Notes: generated by a model not told the origin, from the letters alone. A stretch of DNA of 64,000 nt from Solen grandis (GCA_021229015.1 CM037792.1:37135398-37199397), one strand, 5' to 3'; positions 1 to 12,270 are shown, numbered from the stretch's first letter. A program made the numbers and translations.

Positions 1-260
1 ATTTAAAAATTTATGACCTTGGTTCGAATCTTGGATTCGCTATAGAACCATGGACTTTTCGAATTTTGAAAAAGGGACACCGGGATGCACAACATGAACT
101 TAATATACACAATCTGTGAAAATTTGATGAAAATCGGTTCACAAACAATGGCTGTAGACCGCGTACAAACTTTTGTAGCATATTTCAACTGTGACGTCAT
201 ATGACGTCATAGGCATATGAAAATCATAGAAATAAAAATTTCCTCACGTGACTAATAAGT
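1..260. repeat. Satellite family A unit (partial)
   Basis: Right part of an about 455 bp unit with landmarks GGTTCGAATCTTGGATTCGC, ATGGCTGTAGACCGCG and paired TGACGTCA palindromes. The same landmarks recur in order at 3640-6560 and 13600-14050. Confidence 0.8.
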
Positions 261-391
261 CATAAAAAATTCATCGTCCTAGGAGTATTGCAACATAGTT
301 TAGTTAGGAAGAAAAAAAGAAGAATAATAATAATAATAAGAAGAAGAAGAACTAGATTTCATTCGTTGATACGAATGATAGGACTTTCTGC
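236..391. mobile_element. Recurrent end module 1 (HINE-like)
   Basis: Order: TTTCCTCACGTGACTAATAA, TTCATCGTCCTAGG, TTAGTTAGGAAGAAAAAAAG, an (AAT/AAG)n run, ACTAGATTTC, the hairpin CATTCGT-TGAT-ACGAATG, then AGGACTTTCTGC. The same order recurs at five other places in the first 13.5 kb. A tandem core followed by a microsatellite and a short terminal hairpin is the layout of Helentron-derived non-autonomous elements; that class assignment is inference. Confidence 0.55.
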
Positions 392-479
392 TAAAATTGA
401 AAAATATTAAGATTAATTCCGTTAGAAAGAATATATATTAAATTCTCTACCTTTTACTTATTTTTTTTTTCGTATGGCT

Positions 480-1110
480 TTCTTTTAGCTTTGACGTCAC
501 ATGACGTCATAGGGTGCTGAAAATTCTTTTGTTCAAAAGCAAATACTTTACTGTCTTAACTCTGAAATTTTCATTATTCTGAACAACTGGAATTATGTCA
601 AAATCATTGCCTTAAAATGAAAATTAAGAAGTATGCTTTTGACGTCACATGACATCCTATGACGTCAAGAATCAAAATATATGTAGAAATTCTGCAGAAC
701 TGCAAACTGTGTAAGTTTCAATTTTCTATCTCATTCTGAAGCTCTTTAATCATAAAATGAAATTTTCGGTCCTATGTTCAAATCTTATTTCAGCCACAGA
801 ACTTCGGTCTTTCGGAATTTCGGTTAGCTGACAGGATATGCACACTTTAGTTTCAAGATATACCATCTGTGAAAATTTGAAGAAAATCCAACCATAAATG
901 ACGGCTGCAGAGCGCGAACACCATCTTTCACTGTTTTTAGCTGTGACGTTATTTGCCGTCATAGGGTTCTGAAGATGCTTTTTTTTCAAAAGCGCATAGT
1001 TTACTGTCATAACTCTGAAATTTTCATTACTCTGAACAACTGCCATCATGTCGAAATCATTGCCCTAAAATGAAAATTAAGAAGTATGCCTATGAAGTCA
1101 CATGTCACGT
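480..1110. repeat. Satellite family B units (diverged)
   Basis: One full and one partial copy of the unit that forms the 452 bp array at 8.7-12.1 kb. Landmarks are GGTCCTATGTTC, CACAGAACTTCGGTC, CTGCAGAGCGCGAACACC and TGACGTCA-like boxes. Several palindromes are mutated here, so these are older copies. Confidence 0.75.
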
Positions 1111-1137
1111 GATGTAATTCACGCCGGGAACAGGTTG

Positions 1138-1373
1138 ATAGGGCGGAGTCTAAAAAATCAATACTATATTTGGAATGTGCGACTGCGTTAAATTTCAAAA
1201 CATAATTTCAAACACTAAGTAGGTTAGTGTTATTTAGTAAGCATTAAGTCCATTAAATCGGTCGCGCGGCTTTGCCGTGCCACACCGATTTAATGGACTT
1301 AATGCTTACTAAAAAAACACTAACCTATACTTAATTAACACTGACTAACTTAGAGTTTGTCCCGCCCTATTAC
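1138..1373. mobile_element. Fold-back MITE
   Basis: Outer inverted ends TAGGGCGG...CCGCCCTA and a long inner inverted repeat: 1221-1262 pairs with 1284-1326 apart from a few bases, with a GC-rich loop that itself can pair. No coding capacity. TA at both edges would fit a TA target-site duplication, but the edges are not proven. Confidence 0.6.
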
Positions 1374-1788
1374 TACGTTATGCTGCTATATTAGAAGATG
1401 GCACCATATAAATGTTATGTGTTGTTAAAGTATTCACACACGTGCACGTGCTTTCCAAATATGGATGTAACACATAAATTTCGCTCATATTTTGACTGTC
1501 GGCTCATTTTTTTTTCAGATTTCAATCAATTTATGTGATAGCTGTTTTTTATTTATTTATCTTGTTTGAATTAGTTGAGAAATCGGAAAATATCAACTGA
1601 CTGACATTAAGGAAAGAACGAAATATGTAAAAAATAATCGTTTAAAAAAGTCGGTGTCAGCGGAAGATATCAAGGCTAGGAATAACCCCGGAAATACCAA
1701 ATCAAACGAGATAACACATGATCTGTAAGTTGTTTAAAAACGTTATATCAATTATTCAATTCTTGTATTTACCAAATTCGTAAACATA
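1374..1788. other. No gene recognised
   Basis: AT-rich DNA between the fold-back element and the first SINE. No open frame, splice pair or repeat seen elsewhere in the window was found. Confidence 0.5.
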
Positions 1789-1995
1789 GGTACTGGTATA
1801 GCTCCTTGGTTGGCGCTCAGCTTAATAAGGGTAGTTCTAGACTGATGGCCCGGTGTCCGGATAATGTGACTGGGTGGTATCATGCCAACTGTCTATGACG
1901 TGATACTGTGCAGTGTGACAACACTACATTTGTCTCAAGTAGACATTGTCTCCAAATGACTTAAATACTGTCGGTGGGACGTTAAACCTAATAAT
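1789..1995 (+). mobile_element. tRNA-derived bivalve SINE, 5' truncated
   Basis: Matches the full-length copy at 46391-46713 from the GGTACTG..TATAGCT segment through TTGGCGCTCAGC, GGATAATGTGACTGG and the tail CTGTCGGTGGGACGTTAA. The tRNA-like head is missing. Confidence 0.8.
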
Positions 1996-2221
1996 CTATA
2001 CTTGTATTTTAGTATTTAATTTAGCATCTTTTTCTTTCCTTAGGAGTCCCTTTGCAAAAAATATTTCCGAAACTCCTCATTCTTATGTAAATGTTTATCT
2101 ATAAACATGATTATTTAAGCAACTTTAATAAATGTTTACAAAAGACGTCAACATGCGCCAGCGTGCACACCTCGTGTGTAGGGATCGGTGTAGTAAACAC
2201 TGCTATATATGATATCAGTTT

Positions 2222-2517
2222 GTTTGTTGGGTTTAACGTCCCACCGACAGTAATTCAGCCAGTCACGATGTCTACTTCATGCGGGTATAGGACTACCACA
2301 CTGCAGTATCACGCCGTAGACATGTGGCATGATACCACACCCAGTCACATCATCCTGATACCGCGCTAACCAGTCCTGCAAATACCCTTATATGCTGAGC
2401 GCCAAGCAAGGGAGCTATAACAGTACCATTTTTTACGACTTTGGTATGTCGGGTCGGGGATCGAACCCACGACCTTCCGCTCCCGAGGCGGACGCTCTAA
2501 CCACTCGGCCACCGGAA
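2222..2517 (-). mobile_element. tRNA-derived bivalve SINE, near full length
   Basis: Read on the minus strand it begins with a tRNA-like head with A box GGTGGCCGAGTGGTTAGAGC and B box GGGTTCGATCCC, followed by the body and the conserved tail (complement TTTAACGTCCCACCGACAG at the left edge). The B box is intact, so internal pol III promotion is possible. A target-site duplication was not evident. Confidence 0.85.
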
Positions 2518-2639
2518 AGGGTACGCTTGTTTAGCTAGTAATATCAATATAATATAAGTAAAAAATTGTTTGCAATTTATATGACTAATACATAGCTGTA
2601 AACTTACATATTTTCCGAAAATGCTTCAATTAACGTGAA

Positions 2640-3560
2640 AGCGAAAGTAGGATATTTCTCGAAAATTCTTACACTTGGGTTTATATTCGTATTTTTGATG
2701 TAACTTCCTTATACTTTGATCAATTTCAAAACTTTAGGTACCAAAATAATTGTCTTAAAATTCTCTACATACCATTCGCTTAATGTGTTGACTTATTAAT
2801 TATGAGTCTTAAGATATAAGCCGTGAAACTCTTACATAACGGCAAAATCGCTGAAATTCTACATGTTTAAACTCTTATTTTTGATGTAACTCCCTTATAC
2901 TTTGATCAATTTCAAAACTTAAGGAAAAAAAATTCTCTACATTTCACACGCTTTATGTTTAGGAATATTTTTAATACTTTTTGAGATATAAGCTTTTAAA
3001 CCTCAAGAAGAATGAAAAAATCACCAAAGCTATATGCAAGAATTTCGTTTTTTCCCCATAACTCCATGAATCTTAGGCCAATCACTAAACTTTAAGCATC
3101 AAAAGAACGGTCAAACATTGCTCTACAAATAATATTCATCATCATATTTTCAAAAATCAAAGATGTTCGAGATATAAACTGTTAAACACACTGGGGGTGA
3201 CCAAATATTTGTTTTTCCGCCATAACTCAACCGATTCAACCCCGATCATCAAAAACTAAATATAATCTGAAAGGTCTTTCTAAGCACTACAAATTATACG
3301 CATAGTGTCTCGATAGAATATTTACCGTTTTTGAGATATTTAAGGCCGAAGAAAAACCCGATAATTGATATATGACCTTGACCTTTGGGATTTTCCGGAA
3401 ACGGAAGTGACATGGCTCCATAGAATCTAATACTGCATCTTCAGACAAAATTTCAAGCAAATCATACAAAAAATAAAGCCTACAGGGCTTAAAAACCGTT
3501 AAGTTTGAATACGAAAGTTTAAATACCATTATGACGTCATATGACGTCATATGGCATTCA
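2640..3560. repeat. Diverged tandem units of about 170-190 bp
   Basis: Four imperfect units share TAACTTCCTTATACTTTGAT-like starts, ATTCTCTACAT and a TGAGATATAA..TTAAAC end. The block runs into a TGACGTCA pair near 3533-3549. A related block lies at 13020-13370. Confidence 0.6.
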
Positions 3561-3639
3561 TCTTTTCAGAATCTAAAGAAGACCTAGAGACTAATATTCA
3601 GTCCAAATATCAGTTTTCTAGCTTTTCTCGAAGCGATTT

Positions 3640-6560
3640 TATACGCATTTGAAATTTGACGTCAATGGTTCGAATCTTGGATCCGCCATAAAACATTTGC
3701 CTTTTCGAATTTGGAAAAACGGACATCGGGATGCACAACTAGAGCGTAACATACACATTCTGTGAAAATTTGATGAAAATCGGTCAAGAAATAATGGCTG
3801 TAGACCGCGTACAAACTTTTTCACCTGACGTCAAATCTGACGTTATATGACGTCATATGAATATGTAATACCTTGCATCTGAAAGCACATGGTTTGAAAT
3901 ATATGCCATAAAATTTTCATTGTTCTGAGTCAATGGCAACACCTCGAAATTAACACAAATATAAGAGGAAGAAAAAAAGAATAATAAGAAGAATAAGAAT
4001 AACTAGATTTCATTCGTTGATACGAATTTGTCAAATACATGTACTTAAAAGCAAAAAAAGTAAGAGGATATGAAATTGCAGCCTTGAACTTGCTTTTGTA
4101 TGGCCATAACTTAAATGAACTTTGAAAAATAAACCGTTTAACTTGGAGGAAATAGCAAAAGTAACTGGAAATCATTTTTTGATATCGATTTATTTAACTT
4201 GGACTATTTTTATAATCTATGTTACAAATCAAATTTATTTAAAACGCTTACAATTCGAATTCCATCCTGTAATAATGGCTGTAGACCGCGTACAAGAGTG
4301 TGTAGACAACGTCAAGTTTGATGTCACATGACATCATAGGCATAAGAAAATCAATGAAATGAAACATATAGAAATTAACGCGTAGATATATTAACATTCT
4401 TTTTGACCTTATGACGTCAAATAACGTTAATCCTCACAGAATATAATAAGTCTTAAAGACTAATATTCAGTCCAAATATCAACTTTTAAATCATCTCGAA
4501 GCGATTTTATATGTTTTTGAAATTTGACGTCAATGTTTCGAAACTTGGATTCGCCATAGAACCATTGCCTTTTCGTCTTTTCGAATTTGTAAAACAGGAC
4601 CCGGGATACACAACTAGAGCGTTACATATACATTCTTTGAAATTTGCTGAAAATTGGTCCAAAAATAATGGCTGTACACCGCGTAAAACCTTTTTGTCCT
4701 GATGTCAAATCTGATGTGATATAACGTCAAATTAATATGAATTACATTGCATTCTAAAGCATTTCTAAAGTATATACCATAAGATTTCATGGTCCTGGGA
4801 AGTTAACAACATATCAAATTTACGCGTATATATCAGAAATAATTTTTGACCTTATGACGTCATATGACGTCAAATGACGTTCATCTTCACAGAATGTAAA
4901 GCACTCTTGGAGACTTATTTACTTTCCAAATATTAGATTTCTAACACATCTGGAAACGATTTTATACGTATTTAAAATTTGACGTCAATAGTTCGAATAT
5001 TGGATCCGCCATAAAACCTTTGCATTTTTGAATTTGGAAGAACGGACACCGGGATGCTCAACTATAACCTTATATACACTTTCTGTGGAATTTTTATGAA
5101 AATCGGTTCATAAACAATGGCTGTAGACCGCGTACAAACTTTTGTAGCATATGGCAAGTGTAACGTCATATGACGTCATAGGCATATGAAAACTGTAGAA
5201 TTAAAAATATCAACGTTTGAAGCAAAATGTCATAATTTCCATTTCCATGGACCATTTTAACATATAGAAATTTTCTTGTAAATATTAGAAATAGATTTTC
5301 ATGTAATGACGTCATCTGACGTCACATAACGTTCATTTTCACAAAAACGTTCAGTCATCCATAAACCTACATAACGTTCAAATATCAACTTTCTATCTCA
5401 TATGGGACCGATTTTATAAGCATTTGAAAATTAACGACCTCGGTTCGAATCTTGGATTCTCCATAGAACCATGGTCTTTTAGAATTTTGAAAAACGGATA
5501 GCGGGATGCACAACTACATCCTAATATACACATTCTGTGAAAATTTGATGAACATCGGTTCATAAGTAATGGCTGTAGACCGCGTAAAAACTTTTGTAGA
5601 ATATGTCAAGTGTGACGTCATATGACGTCATATGCCTATAAAAATGATTGAAATAGAAATTATATTGTCTGAAACATATGCCATTAAATTTTTATTGCTC
5701 TTCGAACATTTCAACATATAGAAATAATCTTGTTAATGTTAGTAATATATTTTCATATAATGACGTCACGTGACGTCATTTGATGCAAATTTTCAAAATA
5801 CTTTTAAGACTCCGAGAGACCTACAAACTGACCAAATATCAACTTTCTATCTCAAATAGGACTGATTTTATAAGCATTTGAAAATTTACGACCTTGCTTC
5901 GAATCTTGGATTCGCTATAGAACCTTGGCAATTTCGAATTTTGAGAAACGGACACCGGGATGCACAACTAGAACTTAATATACATATTCTGTGAAAATTT
6001 GTGGAAAATCGGTTCATCAATAATGGCTCTGGACCGCGTACAAACTTTTGTAGCTTATTTCACGTGTGACGTCATATGACGTCATAGAGATATGAAAATC
6101 ATAGAAATCAAAATTTCAGCGTTTGAAGCATGTGTCATTTAATTTTCATTGCCCTTCGACAATTTCAACATATAGAAATATTCTTGTTAATATTAGAAAT
6201 ACATTATTATATAATGACGTCACATGACGTCATATGACATTTATTTTCACAAAATGATTAAAACTTCTCGAGACCTATATACTGATTAAATATCAACTTT
6301 CTATCTTAAATAGGACAGATTTTATAAGCATTTAAAAATTTACGACCTTGGTTCGAATCTTGGATTCGCTATAGAACCAAGGACTTTTCGAATTTTGAAA
6401 AACGGACACCGGGATGCACAACTAGAACTTAATATACACAATCTGTGAAAATTTGATGAAAATCGGTTCACAAACAATGGCTGTAGACCGCGTACAAACT
6501 TTTGTAGCATATTTCAAATGTGACGTCATATGACGTCATAGGCATATGAAAATCATAGAA
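3640..6560. repeat. Satellite family A array (about 455 bp units)
   Basis: About six units. The phrase GGTTCGAATCTTGGATTCGC or a variant appears near 3668, 4540, 4990, 5435, 5895 and 6350, with GGCTGTAGACCGCG and TGACGTCATATGACGTCATA about 110-180 bp later each time. The order of landmarks matches family B, so A and B descend from one unit. Open frames here are simply unit translations. Confidence 0.8.
3964..4028. mobile_element. Recurrent end module 2 (interrupts family A array)
   Basis: AGGAAGAAAAAAAGAATAAT, AAG/AAT run, ACTAGATTTC and hairpin CATTCGT-TGAT-ACGAAT; the AGGACTTTCTGC end is absent here. Confidence 0.55.
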
Positions 6561-6877
6561 ATCAAAATTTCCTCACGTGACTAATAAGTCATAAAAATTT
6601 CATCGTCCTAGGATTATTGCAACATAGAAAAATAAGCGTTTAGTTAGGAAGAAAAAAAGAATAATAATAATAATAAAAAAACAGTACAAACCCAAAGGAT
6701 TTAGGCAGAAAGTCCTAATAAGAAGAAGAAGAATAAACAGTACAAAACCCAATAGGACTTTCTGCTTTAGGCAGAAAGTCCTAATAATAAACATAACAAA
6801 CCCAATAGGACTTTCTGCTTTAGGCAGAAAGTCCTAACTAGATGTCATTCGTGAAAATGAATGATAGGACTTTCTGC
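6560..6877. mobile_element. Recurrent end module 3 with perfect hairpins
   Basis: As module 1, but the microsatellite contains two copies of a perfect hairpin, TAGGACTTTCTGC-TTTAG-GCAGAAAGTCCTA, at 6753-6783 and 6806-6836. The final hairpin (CATTCGTGAAAATGAATG) is itself enclosed by GCAGAAAGTCCTA on the left and TAGGACTTTCTGC at 6865-6877 on the right. Confidence 0.65.
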
Positions 6878-8414
6878 AAGCTGTGTTAATGCAAAAGGCA
6901 GGAGATAGAAGTTTCATGTAATGACTCACCTCTGGTAGTATTTCATGTTCATGCTGAACAATTGACATTATATTCCGAAATAAGTGCAAATGATAAGAAC
7001 TAAATATTACACTATTTTTAGCTCTGACGACACATGACGTTATAGGGTACTGAAAATTCTCTTGTTCAAAAGCGTATACTTTACTTTCATAACTCTGAAA
7101 TTTTCATTATTCTGAACAACTGGCATCATGTCGAAATCATTGCCCTAAAATGAAAATTAAGAAGTATGTTTATGACGTCACATGACGTCATATGACGTCA
7201 AAACTCAAGGTATTTGTAGAAATTCTGCAGAACTGCAAACTGTGTAAGTTTCAACTTTCTATCTCATCCTGAAGCTCTTCAATCCTAAAATGAAATTTTC
7301 GGTCCTATGTTCGAATCTTATTTCAGCCACAGCAGTTCGGTCTTTCGGAATTTCTGTTAGTTGAAAGTATATGCACATCTTAGTTTCAAGATGTACCATC
7401 TGTGAAAATGTGAAGAAAATTCGACCATAAATGGCGGCTGTAGAGCGCGAACACCATTTTTCACTATTTTTAGCTCTAAAGTCACATGACGTAATAGGGT
7501 GCTGAAGATGCTTTTGTTCAAAATCGCATACTTTACTGTCATAACTCTGAAATTTTCATTATTCTGAACAACTGGCATCATGTCGAAATCATTGCCCTAA
7601 AATGAAAATTAAGAAGTATGCTTATGACGTCACATGACGTCATATGACGTCAGGACTCAAAATATATGTAGAAATTCTGCAGAACTGCAAACTGTGTAGG
7701 TTTCAACTTTCTATCTCATCCAGAAGCTCTTTAATTCTAAAATGAAATTTTCGGTCCTATGTTCGAATCTTATTTCAGCCACAGAACTTCGGTCTTTCGG
7801 AATTTCGGTTAGTTGACAGGATATGCACACCTTAGTTTCAAGATGTACCATCTGTGAAAATTTGAAGAAAATCCGACCATAAATGACGGCTGTAGAGCGT
7901 GAACACCATTTTTCACTATTTTTAGCTGTGACGTCATGTGACGTAATAGGGTGCTGAAGATGCTTTTTTCTTAAAGCGCATAATTTACTGTCAAAACTCT
8001 AAAATTTTCACTATTCTGAACCACTGGCATCATGTCGAAATCATTGCCCAAAAATGAAAATTAAGAAGTATGCTTATGATGTCACATGACGTCATATGAC
8101 GTCACAACTCAAAATATATGTAGAAATTCTGCAGAACTGCAAACTGTGTAAGTTTCAACTTTCTATCTCATCCTGAAGCTCTTTAATCGTAAAATGAAAT
8201 TTTCGGTCCTATGTTCGAATCTTATTTCAGCCACAGAACTTCGGTCTTTCGGAATTTCGGTTAGCTGACAGGATATGCACACCTTTAATTCAAGATGTAC
8301 CATCTGTAAAAATTTGAAGAAAATCCGACCATAAATGACGGCTGTAGAGCGCGAACACCATTTTTCACTATTTTTAGCTGTGACGTCATGTGACGTCATA
8401 GGGTGCTGAAAATC
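6878..8414. repeat. Satellite family B units with leader segment
   Basis: A 130 bp leader (AAGCTGTGTTAATGCAAAAG to about 7010) is followed by three or so family B units. The same leader follows module 4 at 8571, giving a larger repeat of about 1.69 kb. Units carry TGACGTCA boxes at 10 bp spacing. Confidence 0.75.
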
Positions 8415-8570
8415 ATTGAAATCAAAATTTCCTCACGTGACTAATAAGCCATAAAAATTTCATCGTCCTAGGACTATTGCAACATATGAAAATAAGCGTT
8501 TAGTTAGGAAGAAGAAAAGAATAATAATAACTAGATGTCATTCCTGAAAACGAATGATAGGACTTTCTGC
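8415..8570. mobile_element. Recurrent end module 4
   Basis: Same order as module 1, ending ACTAGATGTC, imperfect hairpin CATTCCTGAAAACGAATG and TAGGACTTTCTGC. Confidence 0.6.
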
Positions 8571-11500
8571 AAGCTGTGTTAACGCATAAAGCAGGAGATA
8601 GAAGTTTCATGTAATGACTCACCTCTGGTAGTATTTCATGTTCATGCTGAACAATTGACATTATATTCCGAAATTAGTGCAAATGATAAGAACTAAGTAT
8701 TAGTCTGTAACGTAACATGATGTCATATGACGTCAGGACATGACTGCAAACTTGATTTCTAGTTTAAAGGTCCTATGTTTGAATCTTACTTCAGCCGCAA
8801 TATTTTGGTTTTTCGGAATTAAGGTTAGCTGACAAAATATTCACACCTTAGTTTCAAGATGTACAATCTGTAAAAATTTGAAGAAAATCTGATAATAAAT
8901 GGCGGCTACAGAGCGCAAATACCATTTTTCACTATTTTAGCTCTGACGTCCGGTGACGTCATAGGGTGCTGAAAATGCTGTTGCTCAAAAGCGCATACTT
9001 TACTGCAATAACTCTGAAATTTTCATCATTCTGAACAATTTGCATCATGTCGAAATCAAGCCCCAAATTAAAATTAAGTGGTATGCTTATGACGTCCTAT
9101 AACGTCACGATTCAAAATATATGTACAAATGCTGCAGAACCGCAAACTGTGTAAGTTTCAACTTTCTATCTCATCCTGAAATCCTTCAATCTTAAAATAA
9201 AATTTTTGGTCCTATGTTCAAATCTTATTTCAGCAACAGAACTTCGGTTTTTCGGATTTTCGGTTAGCTGACAGGATATGCACACCTTAGTTTCAACGTG
9301 TACCATCTGTGAAAATTTGAAGAAAATCCGACCATAAATGGCGGCTGTAGAGCGCGAACACCATTTTTCACTATTTTTAGCTGTGACGTCACATGAAGAT
9401 GCTTTTGTTCAAAAGCGTATACTTTCCTCTCATAACTCTAAAATTTTCATTATTCTGAACAACTGGCATCATGTCGAAATCATTGCCCGAAAATGAAAAT
9501 TAAGAAGTATGCTTATGACGTCACTTGACGTAAAATGACGTCACGACTCAAGATATGTGTAGGAATTCTGCAGAACTGCAAACTGTGTAAGTTTCAACTT
9601 TCTATCTCATCCTGAAGCTCTTTAATCCTAAAATGAAATTTTCGGTCCTATGTTCGAATCTTATTTCAGCCACAGAACTTCGGTCTTTCGGAATTTCGGT
9701 TAGCTGACAGGATATGCACACCTTACTTTCAAAATGTACCATCTGTGAAAATTTGAAGAAAATCTGACCATAAATGACGACTGTAGAGCGCAAACACCAT
9801 TTTTCAGTATTTTTTGCTGTGACGTCATGTGACGTCAAACGGTGCTGATGATGCTTTTGTTCAAAAGCGCATACTTTCCTTTCATAACTCTGAAATTTTC
9901 ATTATTCTGAACATCTGGCATCATGTCGAAATTATTGCCCTAAAATGAAAATTATGAAGTATGCATATGACGTCACATGACGTCATATGACGTCACGACT
10001 CAACATATTTGTAGAAATTCTGCAGAACTGCAAACTGTGTAAGTTTCAACTTTCTATCTCATCCTGAAGCTCTTTAATCCTAAAATGAAATTTTCGGTCC
10101 TATGTTCGAATCTTATTTCAGCCACAGAACTTCGGTCTTTCGGAAATTCGGTTAGCTGACAGGATATGCACACCTTAGTTTCAAGATGTACCATCTGTGA
10201 AAATATGAAGAAAATCCGACCATAAATGATGGCTGTAGAGCGCGAACACCATTTTTCACTATTTTTTGCTGTGACGTCATGTGACGTCATAGGGTGCTGA
10301 AGATGCTTTTGTTTAAAAGCGGATACGTTACTTTCATAACTCTGAAATTTTCATTATTCTGAACAACTGGCATCATGTCGAAATCATTGCCCTAAAATGA
10401 AAATTAAGAAGTATGCATATGACGTCACATGACGTCATATGACGTCACGACTCAACATATTTGTAGAAATTCTGCAGAACTGCAAACTGTGTAAGTTTCA
10501 ACTTTCTATCTCATCCTGAAGCTCTTTAATCCTAAAATGAAATTTTCGGTCCTATGTTCGAATCTTATTTCAGCCACAGAACTTCGGTCTTTCGGAAATT
10601 CGGTTAGCTGACAGGATATGCACACCTTAGTTTCAAGATGTACCATCTGTGAAAATATGAAGAAAATCCGACCATAAATGATGGCTGTAGAGCGCGAACA
10701 CCATTTTTCACTATTTTTTGCTGTGACGTCATGTGACGTCATAGGGTGCTGAAGATGCTTTTGTTCAAAAGCGCATACTTTACTATCATAACTCTGAAAT
10801 TTTCATTATTCTGAACAACTGGCATCATGTCGAAATCATTGCCCTAAAATGAAAATTAAGAAGTATGCTTATGACGTCATATGACGTCATTTGACGTCAC
10901 GACTCAATATATGTATAGAAATTCTGCAGAACTGCAAACTGTGTAAGTTTCAACTTTCTATCTCATCCTGAAGCTCTTTTATCCTAAAATGAAATTTTCG
11001 GTCCTATGTTCGAATCTTATTTCAGCCACAGAACTTCGGTCTTTCGGAATTTCGGTTAGCTGACAGGATATGCACACCTTTGATTCAAGATGTACCATCT
11101 GTGAAAATATGAAGAAAATCCGACCATAAATGACGGCTGTAGAGCGCGAAAACCATTTTTCACTATTTTTAGCTGTGACGTCATGTGACGTCATAGGGTG
11201 CTGAAGATGCTTTTGTTCAAAAGCGCATTCTTTACTGTAATAACTCTGAAATTTTCATTATTCTGAACAACTGGCATCATATCGAAATCATTGCACTAAA
11301 ATGAAAAATAAGAAGTATGCCTATGACGTCACATGACGTTGAATGACGTCACGACTGAAAATATATGTAGAAATACTGCAGAACTGCAAACTGTGTAAGT
11401 TTCAACTTTCTATCTCATCCTGAAGCTCTTTAATCCTAAAATGAAATTTTCGGTCCTATGTTCGAATCTTATTTCAGCCACAGAACTTCGGTCTATCGGA

Positions 11501-12114
11501 AATTCGGTTAGCTGGCAGGATATGCACACCTTTGATTCAAGATGTACCATCTGTGAAAATATGAAGAAAATCCGACCATAAATGACGGCTGTAGAGCGCG
11601 AACACCATTTTACACTATTTTTAGCTGTGACGTCATGTGACGTCATAGGGTGCTGAAGATGCTTTTGTTCAAAAGCGCATTCTTTACTGTAATAACTCTG
11701 AAATTTTCATTATTCTGAACAACTGGCATCATATCGAAATCATTGCACTAAAATGAAAAATAAGAAGTATGCCTATGACGTCATATGACGTTATATGACG
11801 TCACGACTGAAAAATATTTGTAGAAATACTGCAGAACTGCAAACTGTGTAAGTTTCAACTTTCTATCTCATCCTGAAGCTCTTTAATCCTAAAATGAAAT
11901 TTTCGGTCCTATGTTCGAATCTTATTTCAGCCACAGAACTTCGGTCTTTCGGAAATTCGGTTAGCTGGCAGGATATGCACACCTTTGATTCAAGATGTAC
12001 CATCTGTGAAAATTTGAAGAAAATCCGACCATAAATGACGGCTGTAGAGCGCGAACACCATTTTTCACTATTTTTAGCTGTGACGTCATGTGACGTCATA
12101 GGGTGCTGAATATC
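8571..12114. repeat. Satellite family B tandem array, 452 bp period
   Basis: About seven units. Successive matching positions at 9602, 10054, 10506, 10958, 11410 and 11863 give a 452-453 bp period. The units starting at 10054 and 10506 are almost identical, a sign of recent unequal exchange; 8.7-9.4 kb units are more decayed. Each unit has a triplet of TGACGTCA (for example 9968, 9978, 9988) and a pair (10272, 10282). The 78-codon minus-strand frame repeated in each unit is a by-product, not a gene. Confidence 0.9.
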
Positions 12115-12270
12115 ATAAAAATCAAAATTTCCTCACGTGACTAATAAGCCATAAAAATTTCATCGTCCTATGTCCATTGCAACATATAAAAATAAGCGTT
12201 TAGTTAGGAAGAAAAAAAGAATAATAATAACTAGATGTCATTCGTTTAAACGAATGATAGGACTTTCTGC
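12115..12270. mobile_element. Recurrent end module 5 with 18 bp perfect palindrome
   Basis: Same order as module 1, closing the 452 bp array. The terminal hairpin is the perfect palindrome CATTCGTTTAAACGAATG at 12239-12256, followed by TAGGACTTTCTGC. Confidence 0.65.

Noticed and set aside
2440..2517. tRNA-like sequence with A and B boxes (also at 46391 and 38160-38229)
   Set aside because: These are SINE heads continuous with SINE bodies; acceptor stem and overall fold are not those of a functional tRNA.
8163..12099. A 78-codon minus-strand frame repeated in seven satellite units, looking like a conserved gene family
   Set aside because: The 452 bp period is not a multiple of 3, the frame starts inside a TGACGTCA box, and differences are spread evenly with no sign of coding constraint. 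It is a translation of the repeat.
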